Assembly: GCA_933228675.1 (NCBI GenBank)
Contig: OW121743.1
Span: 87,452,768 to 87,516,767, forward strand
Length of the DNA: 64,000 bases
Source: Stomorhina lunata
Lineage: Eukaryota; Arthropoda; Insecta; Diptera; Rhiniidae
Direction: 5' to 3'
Notes under the pieces: generated by a model
Databases searched by the model: none
What the model was told of the DNA's origin: nothing
Seen by the model: the letters and a program-made list of their open reading frames with translations, nothing else
Part shown: one piece after another, positions 1 through 12,125 of the stretch
Layout of the letters: each line of letters starts with the position of its first letter
Numbering within the stretch: position 1 is the stretch's first letter
Made by a program: the position numbers and the translations under genes

Positions 1-197
1 AGTTGCGTATTCTAGGGGTGTTCGTTTGAATATGGCCTGAATCTGTATATCGAACTTCACTGTGGCCATTTGTTCGTTGTCCGTTTCCGCGCTGTCGGCG
101 TCGTTGTTCATTGCTTGATTTTGATTTTCTTTGGTATATTGTTCGCTGCTCGTTACCTCGGTACTCTGCTCCCGTCCAATCACTTTGGCCATTATTG
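1..197 (-). CDS. NetA/NetB: Netrin exon, NTR (netrin C) domain, continues beyond the left edge
   Basis: This is an internal or 3' coding exon of a secreted netrin axon-guidance protein, encoding part of the C-terminal NTR module. Read on the minus strand, an acceptor (TTTTTTAAACAG) is followed by CA-ATA-ATG-GCC, which completes a split Ala codon from the exon at 389-454 and gives A-I-M-A-K-V-I-G-R-E. The middle is a low-complexity acidic and polar stretch rich in Glu, Asn, Asp and Ser. It ends in a conserved-looking strand, VKFDIQIQAIFKRT, comparable in position to the strand after the insert in other netrin NTR domains. The frame is open for all 65 complete codons to the window edge. The exon is clearly richer in G and C than the introns. 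No donor is seen, so it may be the last coding exon or be spliced further left. The acidic insert looks insect-specific (inference). NetA and NetB cannot be separated from this fragment. Confidence 0.93.
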
Positions 198-388
198 CTG
201 TTTAAAAAATATATAAAATTTTGAAAATTTTGAACAAAATATGTTTGAATAATTTTACTATAATACATTTTCTTAGGATCTTTCAAAAAATCTCAAATTC
301 AAACTCAACAAGAAAACAAAAATTTTCTCTGTGTATGCTTAAAAAACCTTCTGTGTTTATTTTAAATGGGTTTTCCCGATATACTAAC
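198..388 (-). other. Netrin intron, 191 bases
   Basis: This short intron lies between the two NTR exons. On the minus strand it begins GTTAGT (388-383) and ends in TTTAAACAG (198). It is AT-rich, as expected for a fly intron. An apparent 64-residue plus-strand reading frame across 221-415 is a shadow with no protein-like features. Confidence 0.9.
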
Positions 389-454
389 CGTAATCTCTTT
401 TGCAAAACTTGTTGAGGTTTAATCTTTTTGTGCTTATTTTGCATTTTTCGCATT
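389..454 (-). CDS. NetA/NetB: Netrin 66-base exon, start of NTR domain
   Basis: This very short coding exon is on the minus strand. It begins after CTCTTTACAG with AA-TGC-GAA-AAA-TGC and ends GAT-TAC-G before the donor GTTAGT. Joined to a phase-1 G from the previous exon, it reads E-CEKCKISTKRLNLNKFCKR-DY and then A. The C-x-x-C pair, the basic run, the LNLNKFCKRDYA block and the third Cys match the conserved beginning of the netrin NTR domain, where the cysteines form disulphides. Length is 2+63+1 bases, so both ends are phase 1, matching its neighbours exactly. It is isolated by a 22.5 kb intron upstream and a 191-base intron downstream. Its reading frame has no ATG and is too short to be found as an open reading frame, so it is easily missed. 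Confidence 0.95.
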
Positions 455-694
455 CTGTAAAGAGATAGAAAATAGTTAAAAATTATAGACTTTTTAGAAA
501 TTGTAAGGATTTTACTTAAGACTACAACATGAAAGAATTAGTTATCTAAAAGCTCTAATTTAAAGCCATTTTCAGTCACACAAATTGGGTTAAGTTTGTT
601 AAAAGCTTGTTCAGTGTTTACAAGACTATCTTGAAGGTTATTAATTTTTACCAAGAATATGTTGTCTTTGCTTTCCATAAAGGGGTTAGTAAAA

Positions 695-2617
695 ATTATC
701 TATAGGAAATTTTTTTAACGAAAAATTTTCGTTAAAAAATTTTTTTTAACCAAAAATTTTCTTTAGAAAAATTTTTTTAACTAAAAATTTTCTTTAGAAA
801 AATTTTTTTAACGAAAAATATTCTATAGAAAAATTTTTTTAACGAAAAATTTCTATAGAAAAATTTTTTTAACGAAAAATTTTCTATAGAAACATTTTTT
901 AACGAAAAATTTTCTATAGAAACATTTTTTAACGAAAAATTTTCTATAGAAACATTTTTTAACGAAAAATTTTCTATAGAAACATTTTTTAACGAAAACT
1001 TTTCTATAGAAACATTTTTTTAACGAAAACTTTTCTATAGAAAAATTTTTTTAATGAAAACTTTTCTATAGAAAAATTTTTTTAACGAAAAATTTTCTAT
1101 AGAAAAATTTTTTTTAACGAAAAACTTTCTATAGAAAAATTGTTTTTGCGAACAATTTTCTATAGAAATTTTTTTTTTGCGAAAAATTTTCTATAGAAAA
1201 ATTTTTTTTTGCGGAAAATTTTTTATAGAAAAATTTTTTTAACGAAAAATTTTCTATAGAAAAATTTTTTTTTGCGGAAAATTTTTTATAGAAAAATTTT
1301 TTTAACGAAAAATTTTCTATAGAAAAATTTTTTTAACGAAAAATTTTCTATAGAAAAATTTTTTTAACGAAAAATTTTCTACAGAAAAATTATTTTAACG
1401 AAAAATTTTCTATAGAAAAATTTTTTTAACGAAAAATTTTCTATAGAAAAATTTTTTTAACGAAAAATTTTCTATAGAAAAATTTTTTTAACGAAAAATT
1501 TTCTATAGAAAAATTTTTTTAACGAAAAATTTTCTATAGAAAAATTTTTTTAACGAAAAATTTTCTATAGAAAAATTTTTTTAACGAAAAATTTTCTATA
1601 GAAAAATTTTTTTAACGAAAAATTTTCTATAGAAAAATGTTTTTAACGAAAAATTTTCTATAGAAAAATTTTTTTAACGAAAAATTTTCTATAGAAAAAT
1701 TTTTTTAACGAAAAATTTTCTATAGAAAAATTTTTTTAACGAAAAATTTTTTATAGAATAATTTTTTTAACGAAAAATTTTCTATAGAAAAATTTTTTTA
1801 ACGAAAAATTTTCTATAGAAAAATTTTTTTAACGAAAAATTTTCTATAGAAAAATTTTTTTAACGAAAAATTTTCTATAGAAAAATTTTTTTAACGAAAA
1901 ATTTTCTATAGAAAAATTTTTTTAACGAAAAATTTTCTATAGAAAAATATTTTTAACGAAAAATTTTCTATAGAAAAATTTTTTTAACGAAAAATTTTCT
2001 ATAGAAAAATTTTTTTAACGAAAAATTTTCTATAGAAAAATTTTTTTAACGAAAAATTTTCTATAGAAAAATTTTTTTAACGAAAAATTTTCTATAGAAA
2101 AATTTTTTTAACGAAAAATTTTCTATAGAAAAATTTTTTTAACGAAAAATTTTCTATAGAAAAATTTTTTTAACGAAAAATTTTCTATAGAAAAATTTTT
2201 TTAACGAAAAATTTGCTATAGAAAAATTTTTTTAACGAAAAATTTTCTATAGAAAAATTTTTTTAACGAAAAATTTTCTATAGAAAAATGTTTTTAACGA
2301 AAAATTTTCTATAGAAAAATGTTTTTAACGAAAAATTTTCTATAGAAAAATGTTTTTAACGAAAAATTTTCTATAGAAAAATTTTTTTAACGAAAAATTT
2401 TCTATAGAAAAATTTTTTTAACGAAAAATTTTCTATAGAAACATTTTTTTAACGAAAAATTTTCTATAGAAAAATTTTTTTAACGAAAAATTTTCTATAG
2501 AAAAATTTTTTTAACGAAAAATTTTCTATAGAAAATTTTTTTTAACGAAAAATTTTCTATAGAAAAATTTTTTTAACGAAAAATTTTCTATAGAAAAATT
2601 TTTTTAACGAAAAATTT
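695..2617. repeat. Array A: 31-base satellite, linker AACG
   Basis: About 60 tandem units have core TTTTCTATAGAAAAA and linker TTTTTTTAACGAAAAA, period 31. The first units near 895-1020 are mostly 30 bases, and units near 1145-1290 carry GCGA or GCGG instead of AACG. The middle (about 1320-2600) is homogeneous with scattered single-base variants. The array lies close to the 66-base netrin exon and is read through by the netrin pre-mRNA. Confidence 0.95.
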
Positions 2618-3598
2618 CTGAATTCTTAACATTTCTTCATTTCGCAGGCAATTTTCTTTCTAAACTCAAATTTTACTTTGTAAGCAATAGACAAAAGTTG
2701 ACGGCGAACTAATTTTAATAAGGTCGCCGTCATCAGTTTAAGTATTTCTAACGGCAGAAACTCTAACCCTAATACGATATATTAACACTAATATCGACTA
2801 AAAGACCTTCAATTTAAATTCGTCATTAGTAAAATTTTAATTTCAGACCCCTTAAATCATTCCCCTACTAATCACCACTCTCTTTCTACCAAAAATTCTT
2901 AAATACTTTTCTGATTTGCAATATTTAATGTTGCCATAAATCAACCATTTGATGTTGAAAATGTTCTAAAATCGAACAAACGAACGAACAAAATTAAAAG
3001 GCATGTTAAATATTTTGCCTGGCTAATTGAAGAAGTTTTAAAAATAAAATTTTCATTCTCTTAAAATCGAATCGAAATAAAAGCCATTTGGCCATAATCA
3101 ATAATGAATTTGCATGTGCAGACATGCATTCTCTGAAATCCAACTGCAAAAAAAAACTATGTACTCGAATGCAATGAAAATTGAATGAAAAATCACAATG
3201 AAAAAGGAATAAAACAAGAAATGAAAACGATTTAATTTTAAACGCATTACAATTCAATTACCAATGCCAATTAGTAAGGCATTCAGTGTTGAATGCCAAA
3301 GTAAGAATAGAACAGCAGTAGACGAAGACAAATATAAGAAAAAAGGGGAAATTATTCCTTTTTAATGCAGCTAAAGTATGAATGATTTAGGATTTAAGAA
3401 CATAAAGTTAGCATTTTAAATATAAAATGAGAAATTGAATGAATTTAGGGGGATAGTTAGTGATTGAAAAGATGTCTACTCTTAGAAGTGAAGACAAATG
3501 GAAATTAAAATATTTGATAAAATTGTCCTTACTAAAAGTCAACGCCGTTCAACAATTTTCTGAGGCGGTTGTCATATTTAAAATCGGTGACGGATTAT
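2618..3598. other. Intronic spacer between arrays A and B
   Basis: No gene is seen. It contains an inverted repeat at 2699-2710 and 2721-2732 (TGACGGCGAACT against its complement with one mismatch) and a GC-richer patch at 3530-3600 just before array B. The minus-strand open frame at 3006-3257 shows no domain-like composition and is AT-rich noise. Confidence 0.6.
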
Positions 3599-5448
3599 AA
3601 TTTTTTAACGAAAATGTTTCTATAAAATTTTCGTTAAAAAATTTTTTCTATACAAATTGAAAAAATTTTTTAACGAAATTTTTTCTATAGAGAAAATTTT
3701 TCTATAGAAAAAATTTTTGAACTAAAAGTTTTTTACAGAAAAAAATTTTTAACCAAAATTTTTCTATAGAAAAAATTTTTTAACGAAAATTTTTCTATAG
3801 AAAAAATTTTTTAACCATAATTTTTTATAGAAAAAATTTTTTGACGAAAATTTTTCTATAGAAAAAATTTTTTAACAAAAATTTTTCTATAGAAAAAATA
3901 TTTTAACGAAAATTTTTCTATAGAAAAAATTTTTTAACGAAAATTTTTCTATAGAAAAAATTTTTTAACGAAAATTTTTCTATAGAAAAAATTTTTTAAC
4001 GAAAATTTTTCTATAGAAAAAATATTTTAACGAAAATTTTTCTATAGAAAAAATTTTTTAACGAAAATTTTTCTATAGAAGAAATTTTTTAACTAAAATT
4101 TTTCTATAAAAAAAAATTTTAACGAAAATTTTTCTATAGAAAAAATTGTTTAACGAAAATTTTTCTATAGAAAAAATTTGTTAACGAAAATTTTTTTATA
4201 GAAAAAAATTGTTAACGAAAATTTTTCTGTAGAAAAAATTGTTTAACGAAAATTTTTCTATAGAAAAAATTTGTTAACGAAAATTTTTCTATAGAAAAAA
4301 TTTATTAACGAAAATTTTTCTATAGAAAAAATTTTTTAACGAAAAATTTTCTATAGAAAAAATTTTTAATTATAGGAAATTTTTTTTTTATAGCAAACAT
4401 TTTTAACTAAAATTTTTTTATAGAAAAAAATTTTTTGCGAAAATTTTACTATGGAAAAAATTTTTTTGCGAAAATTTTTCTATAGAAAAAATTTTTTTGC
4501 GAAAATTTTTCTATAGAAAAAATTTTTTTGCGAAAATTTTTCTATAGAAAAAATTTTTTAACTCAAATTTTTCTATAGAAAAAATTTTTTAACTCAAATT
4601 TTTCTATAGAAAAAATTTTTTAACTCAAATTTTTCTATAGAAAAAAATTTTTTAACGAAAATTTTTCTATAGAAAAAATTTTTTAACGAAAACTTTTCTA
4701 TAGAAAAAATTTTTTAACGAAAATTTTTCTATGGGAAAAATTTTTTAACGAAAATTTTTTTATAGAATAAATTTTTTAACTAAAATTTTTCTATAGAAAA
4801 AATTTTTTAACGAAAACTTTTCTATAGAAAAAATTTTTTAACGAAAACTTTTCTATAGAAAAAATTTTTTAACGAAAACTTTTCTATAGAAAAAATTTTT
4901 TAACGAAAACTTTTCTATAGAAAAAATTTTTTAACAAAAAATTTTTTATAGAAAAAAAAATTTTTAACGAAAATTTTTGTAAAGAAAAAATTTTTTATGA
5001 AAATTTTTGTAAAGACAAAAATTTTTATGAAAATTTTTCTATAGAAAAAATTTTTTTAACGAAAATTTTTCTGTAGAAAAAATTTTTTAACAAAAATTTT
5101 TCTATAGAAAAATTTTTTTAACTCAAATTTTTCTATAGAAAAAATTTTTCTATAGAAAAAATTTTTTTAACGAAAATCTTTCTATAGAAAAAATTTTTTA
5201 ACGAAAATCTTTCTATAGAAAAAATTTTTTAACGAAAATTTTTCTATAGAAAAAATTTATTAACTAAAATTTTTTTATAGGAAACATTTTTTTATAGAAG
5301 AAATTTTTTAACTAAAATTTTTCTATAAAAAAATTTTTTAACGAAAATTTTTCTATAAAAAAATTTTTTTAACGAAAATTTTTTTAACGAAAATTTTTCT
5401 ATAGAAAAAATTTTTTTAACGAAAATTTTTCTAAAGAAAAAATTTTTT
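3599..5448. repeat. Array B: 31-base satellite, linker AACG variant
   Basis: About 58 units have core TTTTTCTATAGAAAAAA and linker TTTTTTAACGAAAA, period 31. It is more diverged than array A: ends are ragged, and linkers vary among AACG, AACT, TGCG, AACTC and TTGTTAACG. The same linker class as arrays A and N makes them sister arrays. Short runs share the same variant (for example several AACTC units at 4558-4630), as expected of local duplication. Confidence 0.95.
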
Positions 5449-6404
5449 AGGCATAATTAAAAAAAATCTTAAACCAAACGTTGACAAAAAATGCGGCGTT
5501 TATTAGCTTTCGACGGCTCATCCTACACGACTTTAAACTATAATCGCCTACTTATGTCATAAAATTGTAAAGTACTTAAAAAAATTGTCTTAAATCTTTT
5601 TTTAAACACATGTTTTTTGTTTTTTTTTTGCAAATTAGAACAAAACGGAAATGGGTTGACAATATCGAAATTGTCAATCAAAAGCTATAACCTAGAAAAT
5701 GTATTCTTAAAGTAAAAAAGTTAATGATGCTTTTGCGTATAATCTGCGGTAACCACATCAAAATGAAATTAAATTTTGTAGAAAAAAGAAACATTTATTC
5801 TATAAAAAACTTAAAAAAAATCTGAAAAAAAAACAAACCATTACTTCTTAATGAAATACTTAAATATTTCCGAAGTATATAAATATTTAGATTTCAACAC
5901 TTTTTAGAAGTGGATTTTTTCGCTCTTTGTATCGTTTACAAAGTATTAAATGTTAGTGTTAATTTATAAATTACCTATTTCGTTCATTACATGATGTTTA
6001 ATATTTTGTTTATTGTTTTTTTTGCTTTGAAAGAAATGATCTAATCATCTATGAATTGTAAGTGTTATAATGATTGTATTGCATGGTGGTGTTATGATAA
6101 ATTGAATTTATTTTTAGGTAAAATTTAATGGAGACAAACATTTTTTTTTTTTAAATATTATAGAGAAACTTTTTTTAAAGTGAAAAAAGTGATTATATAA
6201 ATAATAAAAGTCACGAAATTTTCGAATTATTTTTTCAGAAGACTTATTTGTTCATATGAAAAATATCAATTAACCTTAGACTTAAAGCGTTTTAGTACTT
6301 TTCAGGCTTTTTAAGTGACTTAAGAAGGAAGTTCTATTGGAGTTTCCCGAAATAATGATCAGATTTTGTCAAAAAAAAAAAAAATATATATATATAGAGA
6401 TTGT
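5449..6404. other. Intronic spacer
   Basis: No gene is seen. A GC-richer patch (5475-5565, with GCGGCG and CGACGG words) sits just outside array B. The rest is AT-rich intron with poly-T runs and a short TA run at 6383-6396. Confidence 0.6.
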
Positions 6405-7222
6405 CCTTGAAATGTCCGTGCCACCATAGGTGGAAAGGGTATTATAAGTTTGTGCTGATGTTTGTAACGCATAGAAATATTTGTCTTAGACCCACCTTTT
6501 AGTATACCAATAGACTTAGAATCACTTTCTGAGTCGATTTAGCGATGTCCGTCCGTCCGTCCGTGTGGCTGGATGGCTGGCTGGACCCCCATGTAAACCT
6601 TGTAATCAAACTACAGGTCGCAATTCTAAAGATAATTTGATGAAATTTGGCACAGATCATTTTTTTGATAATGGGACCATGGCTATTGAAATTGGTCAAA
6701 ATCGGTCCATTATTTATGGTACCTCCCATAGGTCCACTTCCCGGAATTGCTATATTGGCCACAAATATAAATATTTTTTCATGAAATTTAAAACAGATAC
6801 TGCTTATGTAAACTTAAATTACTGTACCAAATTTCATTGAAATCGGTCCACAATTGACCATAGCTCCCATACAAACTCTTCTTCAAAAACGCACAAAATG
6901 AGACAAAAAATCACTAAAACGCGCGAAAATCTAAAGATAATGAAAATTTTGAGTTTATTTTTTGCATACATAATTTTTGTAACAACTGTAATCAATTTGC
7001 CAAATTTCGAGATAATCGGTCCACATTTGACCCTAGCTCTCATATAAGTCCAAATGACGGAAACAGGTTGAATATATACGTTTTGAGAAAATGTTTGTGT
7101 GATGGCAAAATTTAGCAAATATTTGTCTTTATACAGGAAAAATAACACCTTTGACCTTAGTGGTGAAGGGTATCGTATGGTCTGCTTGACCGACTATAGC
7201 GCTTTCTTACTTGTTTTTTTTT
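6405..7222 (+). mobile_element. Dispersed element R1
   Basis: This copy of a dispersed non-coding repeat starts CCACCATAGGTGGAAAGGG, continues with TTTGTGCTGATGTTTGTAACG, has a TCCG microsatellite at 6547-6562, and ends TGAAGGGTATCGTATGGTC...CTTTCTTACTTG. Internal phrases such as AAATCGGTCCA followed by GACC(C)TAGCTC(C/T)CAT recur. The same family is seen in reverse at 10543-10995 and 12795-15030, and forward at 39877-40003 and 48372-49835. Sequences of this style are abundant in higher-fly genomes (general knowledge; I cannot name the family). Open frames inside it on both strands look accidental. Confidence 0.75.
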
Positions 7223-7287
7223 TAAATTTTATTGGAAAATTTTTCGGTAAAAAATGTTTATATAAAAAGTTTTTGGTAAAAAAAAAT
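7223..7287. repeat. First units of array C next to R1
   Basis: Two or so diverged units with AAATTTTTCGGTAAAAAA and TATATAAAAAG begin immediately after the R1 end. They match array C, which resumes near 7735. Confidence 0.65.
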
Positions 7288-7729
7288 TAATTAAATGTTT
7301 GATGTCCCAAAACTTTGATAAACCTTTTTAATAAAAGTTTTAAAATAAACTTTTGTTTATTTAAATCTTTCTTTGGACCCCCTTTATAGCATTTTTGTCT
7401 TAGTCGACAACAAAGCAACAACAAAAGTGTGGGAAATAAAGAAATGATAAAACTGAAAAATGTTGTGTGTTTCTGTTCGGATGATAATCTACGCTTTATG
7501 TTTATATTTGTTGGACACAATAATAATTCGTATTTATTTTGTCCCTCAATATAAAATATATAGTGTGGTTTTCGCTGATGAGATGGTCTAACCATCCATC
7601 GAAACGCGTCGAGGAAAGGTTTCCCCACCAACATTTTTTGGTTTTATCAAAAAACTTTTTATTACAATAATAAATAATTGTAATGAATTGGGATCTTAGT
7701 GCAATACATTACAGTAAAACTTTTTAATA
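7288..7729. other. Segment interrupting array C
   Basis: About 440 bases of non-satellite sequence separate the first array C units from the main array. The part at 7560-7625 is unusually GC-rich for the region (CGAAACGCGTCGAGGAAAGG). The minus-strand open frame at 7287-7634 covers it but shows no recognisable domain. A degraded transposon fragment is likely; I do not recognise it. Confidence 0.45.
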
Positions 7730-9785
7730 AAAAATTTTATATTAAATTTTTTTCGGTAAAAAAAAAGTTTTAAAAAGAAAATTTTTGGATAAAAAATTGA
7801 ATAAAGAAAATTTTTCTGTAAAAAGTTTTATATAGAAAATTTTTTGGTAAAAAATTTTATATAGAAAATTTTTAGGTACAAACTATTATATAGAAAATTT
7901 TTAGGTACAAAATATTATATAGAAAATTTTTAGGTAAAAAATATTATATAGAAAATTTTTTGGTAAAATTTTTTTTTGTTAAAAAAAAATTATATAGAAA
8001 ATTTTTAGGCAAAAAAATTGATATAGAAAATTTTTTGGTAAATTTTTTTTGTTAAAAAAATATTATATAGAAAATTTTTCGGTACAAAATTTTATATAGA
8101 ACATTTTTCAGTAAAAAAATTTGTATAGAAAATTTTTCGGTAAAAAAATTTGTATAGAAAATTTTTCGGTAAAAAATTTTATATTGAAAATTTTTGGGTA
8201 AAAATTTTGTATAGCAAATTTTTTTATAAAAAATTTTATATAAAAAATTTTTCGGTAAAAAATTTTATATAGAAAAATTTTTCGGTAAAGGATTTTGTGT
8301 AGAAAATATTTTCTTAACAAAATTTTATATAGAAAATTTTTCGGTAAGAAAATTTTATCCATAACATTTTTTTCGGTAAAAAATTTTGTATAGAAAATTT
8401 TTCGGAAAAAAAAATTTTATGGAAAATCGGAAAAAAAAATTTTATAGAAAATTTTTCGGAAAAAATTTTTTATAGAAAATTTTTCGGTTAAAAATTTTAA
8501 ATTGAAATTTTTTCAGTAAAAAATTTTATATAGAAAAATTTTCTGTTAAAAATTTTTCGGTAAAAAATGTTATATATAAAATTTTTCATTAAAATTTTAT
8601 GTAGAAAATTTTTCGGTAAAAATTTTATATAGAAAATTTTTCGATAAAAAATTTTTCCGTAAAAAATTTTATATAGAAAATTTTTCGGTAAAAATTTTAT
8701 ATAGAAAAATTTTCGGTAAAAAATTTTGTATAGAAAATTTTTCGGTAAAAAATTTTGTACAGAAAATTTTTCGGTAAAAAAAATATATATAGAAAATTTT
8801 TCAGTAAAAAACATTTATACAGAAAATTTTTCAGTAAAAAAATTCTATATAGAAAATTTTTCGGTAAAAAAATTTATATAGCAAATTTTTCTGTAAAAAA
8901 TTATAAATAAAAATTTTTTTGGTAAATAATTACATATAGAAAATTTTTCGGTTAACAATTTTACAAAGAAAATTTTTCGGTTAAAAATTTTATATTGAAC
9001 ATTTTTCAGTAAAAAATAAATTTTTTGGCTAAAAATTTTAGATAGAAAATTTTTCGGTAAAATTTTATGTAGAAAATTTTTTGATAAAAAATTTTACAAA
9101 GAAAATTTTTCGGTTAAAAATTTTATATAGAACATTTTTTGGTTAAAAATTTTAAATAGAAAATTTTTCGGTAAAATTTTATGTAGAAAATTTTACGATA
9201 AAAAATTTTATATAGAAAATTTTTCGGTAAAAAATTTTATATAGAAAATTTTTCGGTAAAAAATTTTATATAGAAAATTTTTCGGTAAAAAATTTTATAT
9301 AGAAAATTTTTCGGTAAAAAATTTTATATAGAAAATTTTTCGGTAAAAAATTTTATATAGAAAATTTTTCGGTAAAAAATTTTATATAGAAAAATTTTCG
9401 GTAAAATTTTTACATAGAAAATTTTTTTGGTTAAAAAATTTTATATAGAAAAATTTTCGGTAAATTTTTTTTTTAAAAAAAGTCTTCGTTAAAAAATTTT
9501 ATATAGAAAAATTTTCGGTAAAAAAATTTTATATAGAAAATGTTTCCAAAAAAAATTATAAATAATAAATTTTATTAAGAAAATTTTTCGGGAAAAAATT
9601 TTATATAGAAAGGTTTTCGGTAAAAAATTTTATAAAGAAAATTTTTCGGAAAAATTTTTATATAAAAAATTTTTCGGTAAAAAATTTGATATAGAAAATT
9701 TTTCGGTAAAAAATTATACATAATAAATTTTATAAAGAAAATTCTTCGGTAAAAAATTTTATACAGAAAAATTTTCGGGAAAAAT
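7730..9785. repeat. Array C: 29-base satellite, linker CGGT
   Basis: About 70 units have core TTTTATATAGAAAATTTTT and linker CGGTAAAAAA, with a usual period of 29. The core is ATATAG rather than CTATAG, so it is a diverged or parallel branch of the main family. Units at 9210-9390 are nearly identical; the flanks are ragged, with partial units and deletions. Long minus-strand open frames here (8108-8362, 8497-8814, 9575-9844) are translations of the repeat, rich in Phe, Tyr, Lys and Ile, and are not genes. Confidence 0.93.
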
Positions 9786-10542
9786 TGTATATACATAGAT
9801 ACAATAAAATTTGATGAGCTTGTAATGTGAATTGAGCTGAACATATGTTACATGCAAGTAGGTATACCACATTACACACCTTTCTAATATATTTAAATTT
9901 GCTTATTATTTAGAACTTCGTTTATATCTATTCTTTGTATTTAAATATTTAGAAGATATGATTTCAAAAAACACTTTCAGTCTACAATACCATATTAAAT
10001 TAAACTCCTAGACATAAATTTACTAGTTATTCCTCAACACAGTTTATATTTATAAATTGTATACATGATTCCAAAAACAAAAATAAATTTCATAACAAAA
10101 ATAAATATTTCTTGCGGTTCTTTTCATTTATGTTTTTTTTTTTGCTTTATTCCCGATTTCATACTTAAATTTAATGTCTACACGCACTTTACCCTAAAAA
10201 TACTTAAATAAAATCATCATCATCCTCTTCATAATCGAGTAACATAATTTATATACTCAAAGAATCAACAAACAATATCCAACCAACAGTAACAACAAAA
10301 AATTTAATTTAGATTGTTTTGAAAATCTTTTAATTATTCTGAATAAAATAAGAAAATTCACAACAAAATGACTCATTTTAAGAGAAATTAAAATTGTTTA
10401 AATATAAAAATTTCATTTAAATTGTTTCACTTTTTTCCTTGTGCAATAGCATTAGAATTTGATTAGAAAAGTTTGATCATACATTTTCCTTACGTTACGC
10501 CTCTTGACTCTTTGTACTCGCACATTTGTACTAATTTAAAAA
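9786..10542. other. Intronic spacer
   Basis: AT-rich intron with no gene, RNA or repeat structure that I can support. Confidence 0.6.
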
Positions 10543-10995
10543 AATAACAAGTAAGAAAGTATTATAATTGGTCAAGGGCGACCATATGATACCCTATGCT
10601 TCTGAATACAATATAAAGATGTTGCACTTCCATAGATTGACTTGTCGTATGGTCGTTTTGAAAAGTCCCATAAAAAAGCAAACCGCTTACCTAATTCGAA
10701 AACAATTAATGGTGCCGTTTGTGGTTTTCTTCGCATTTAAATGGCTTTTGGCAATAGTTCTTTAATCATATACATATGTATATATTTAGGCAATTTCCAA
10801 AGCACTATTTTCTTTAGTACATTTTGTGAACAAAATCTCTTTTCCAGGAAGTCATACCTAAAGAAGTATTTCAAATGATGTCGTTTAATCAACTCATAAT
10901 AACTGAAGTCGATCGCTATGCATTAACGACCAATATTTCTATGCATTACATACATCAGCTAAAAATTAGACCTATGGTGCTGTAGGGTATAATGA
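10543..10995 (-). mobile_element. Dispersed element R2, internally deleted
   Basis: This is a reverse copy of the R family. The 3' end appears first (AACAAGTAAGAAAG, then GACCATATGATACCCTATGC). The 5' end appears near 10930-10995, where the complement reads GCTGATGTATGTAATGCATAG and ends in an ATACCCTACAGCACCATAGG-like start. At about 450 bases it is shorter than R1. The plus-strand open frame at 10568-10765 is accidental. Confidence 0.65.
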
Positions 10996-11850
10996 ATGAA
11001 TGAACTGAAATTGTTTAAATACGACAACTCACGCGCGCCTTTTAATTGTTTTTGAAAAGGCCAAACAATAGTTTTTCTTTTTTTTCTCTAAGTGAATTTT
11101 TTCATTTATTTGAAAAATTTATGTAAGACTTGATGTTCATCTATTTTGAGTTTTCAAATTCAATTTCATTTGAAATGAGTCAATAAAATGTTAAATTTAT
11201 TAACATTGAATGCTTCACATTGAATCCTAATAATGTCTTGTTCGTTTTTGATGATTTGCTCTATTGTTTTGAGAGGGTTTTTTTAGGGGTCTTTAATAAA
11301 CACTTAAAGAAATTGTTTGTTCGCCCTAGACTAAATGATATTAAGTGTTTATAATTTAACTTTATATTAACTCAACATCAATTAGTTGAGCATTAAAATT
11401 AACATAAATATTATTTTAATTTATTTTTAAACAAATATTTAATAAACTAATTTATTTATTGTTTTAGAATTGAAAAGCATCACATAGGATTTGTTGAAAA
11501 TTTATTAAATTTATGTAAATTTGTATTGGAAATCATCAATGTAAGATCATAATTTTTTCGGGTAATGGGATAAAGCTTTTATAAATTTAAATAAATTTAG
11601 TAAATAAGTTTTTGCCCCAAATTGAAGGAGTTTTGGGAATTTTAATCAACATATACTTATATAGTATATTATAGATATAAAGCCCCCACCTATCACTGTG
11701 TTTAAAAACTTTTAGTAAATTCAATTATAAATTGTATTTTAAATTTTTCTTAAAGTCATGAAGGAGAATCTTGGATAGTAGGGTAACAATCCATTATATG
11801 AAAACATGTTTCTGTTTAAAATTTCAGGAGGTCCGGCCGGATAATTACGA
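10996..11850. other. Intronic spacer
   Basis: AT-rich intron with no supported gene. The last 30 bases before 11851 become GC-richer at the edge of the inverted-repeat element. Confidence 0.55.
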
Positions 11851-12125
11851 CACCAGGGGCCAAATTACCGCACTCGATATCGATCGAAAACTCAGACTTT
11901 TAAGCAAATATTGTAAAGTATACTTTAGGGATGTTCAAAGTTACTTCGATGCAAAAAGTTTATTAAAATTTGATTCGTTTTTAAAAATATATATTGTTCA
12001 ATTAAAATTCTTTTACTATTGTTCATCTTTTGGCAAAAACTTCAAAAAAAATATAGTAAACTGTGCATCTTTTAAATAATTTTGATTATCCTTATCGATA
12101 TCGAATACCGTAATTTGGCCCCAGG
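11851..12125. mobile_element. Small inverted-repeat element (MITE-like)
   Basis: The left arm at about 11854-11885 (CCAGGGGCCAAATTAC, then TCGATATCGAT) matches the complement of the right arm at about 12093-12124 (CCTGGGGCCAAATTAC, then TCGATATCGAT) with about 4 mismatches in 32. The roughly 205 bases between are AT-rich, with no transposase. No clear target duplication was found. A plus-strand open frame (11771-12079) crosses it, but its few GC-rich codons come from the terminal repeat. Confidence 0.6.

Noticed and set aside
695..2617. CRISPR-like array
   Set aside because: Units of 31 bases are contiguous with no unique spacers, and the window is an intron of an animal gene.
6565..7148. 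Overlapping open frames on both strands
   Set aside because: They lie in dispersed element R1, conflict with each other, and match no known domain.
7287..7634. 115-residue minus-strand open frame
   Set aside because: No recognisable domain; it covers a segment interrupting array C and may be transposon debris.
8108..9844. Minus-strand open frames of 84-105 residues
   Set aside because: They are translations of array C units with no stop in one frame; the composition is only Phe, Tyr, Lys and Ile.
11771..12079. Plus-strand 102-residue open frame with a GC-rich start
   Set aside because: The GC-rich codons come from the left inverted end of the small element; the rest is AT-rich noise.
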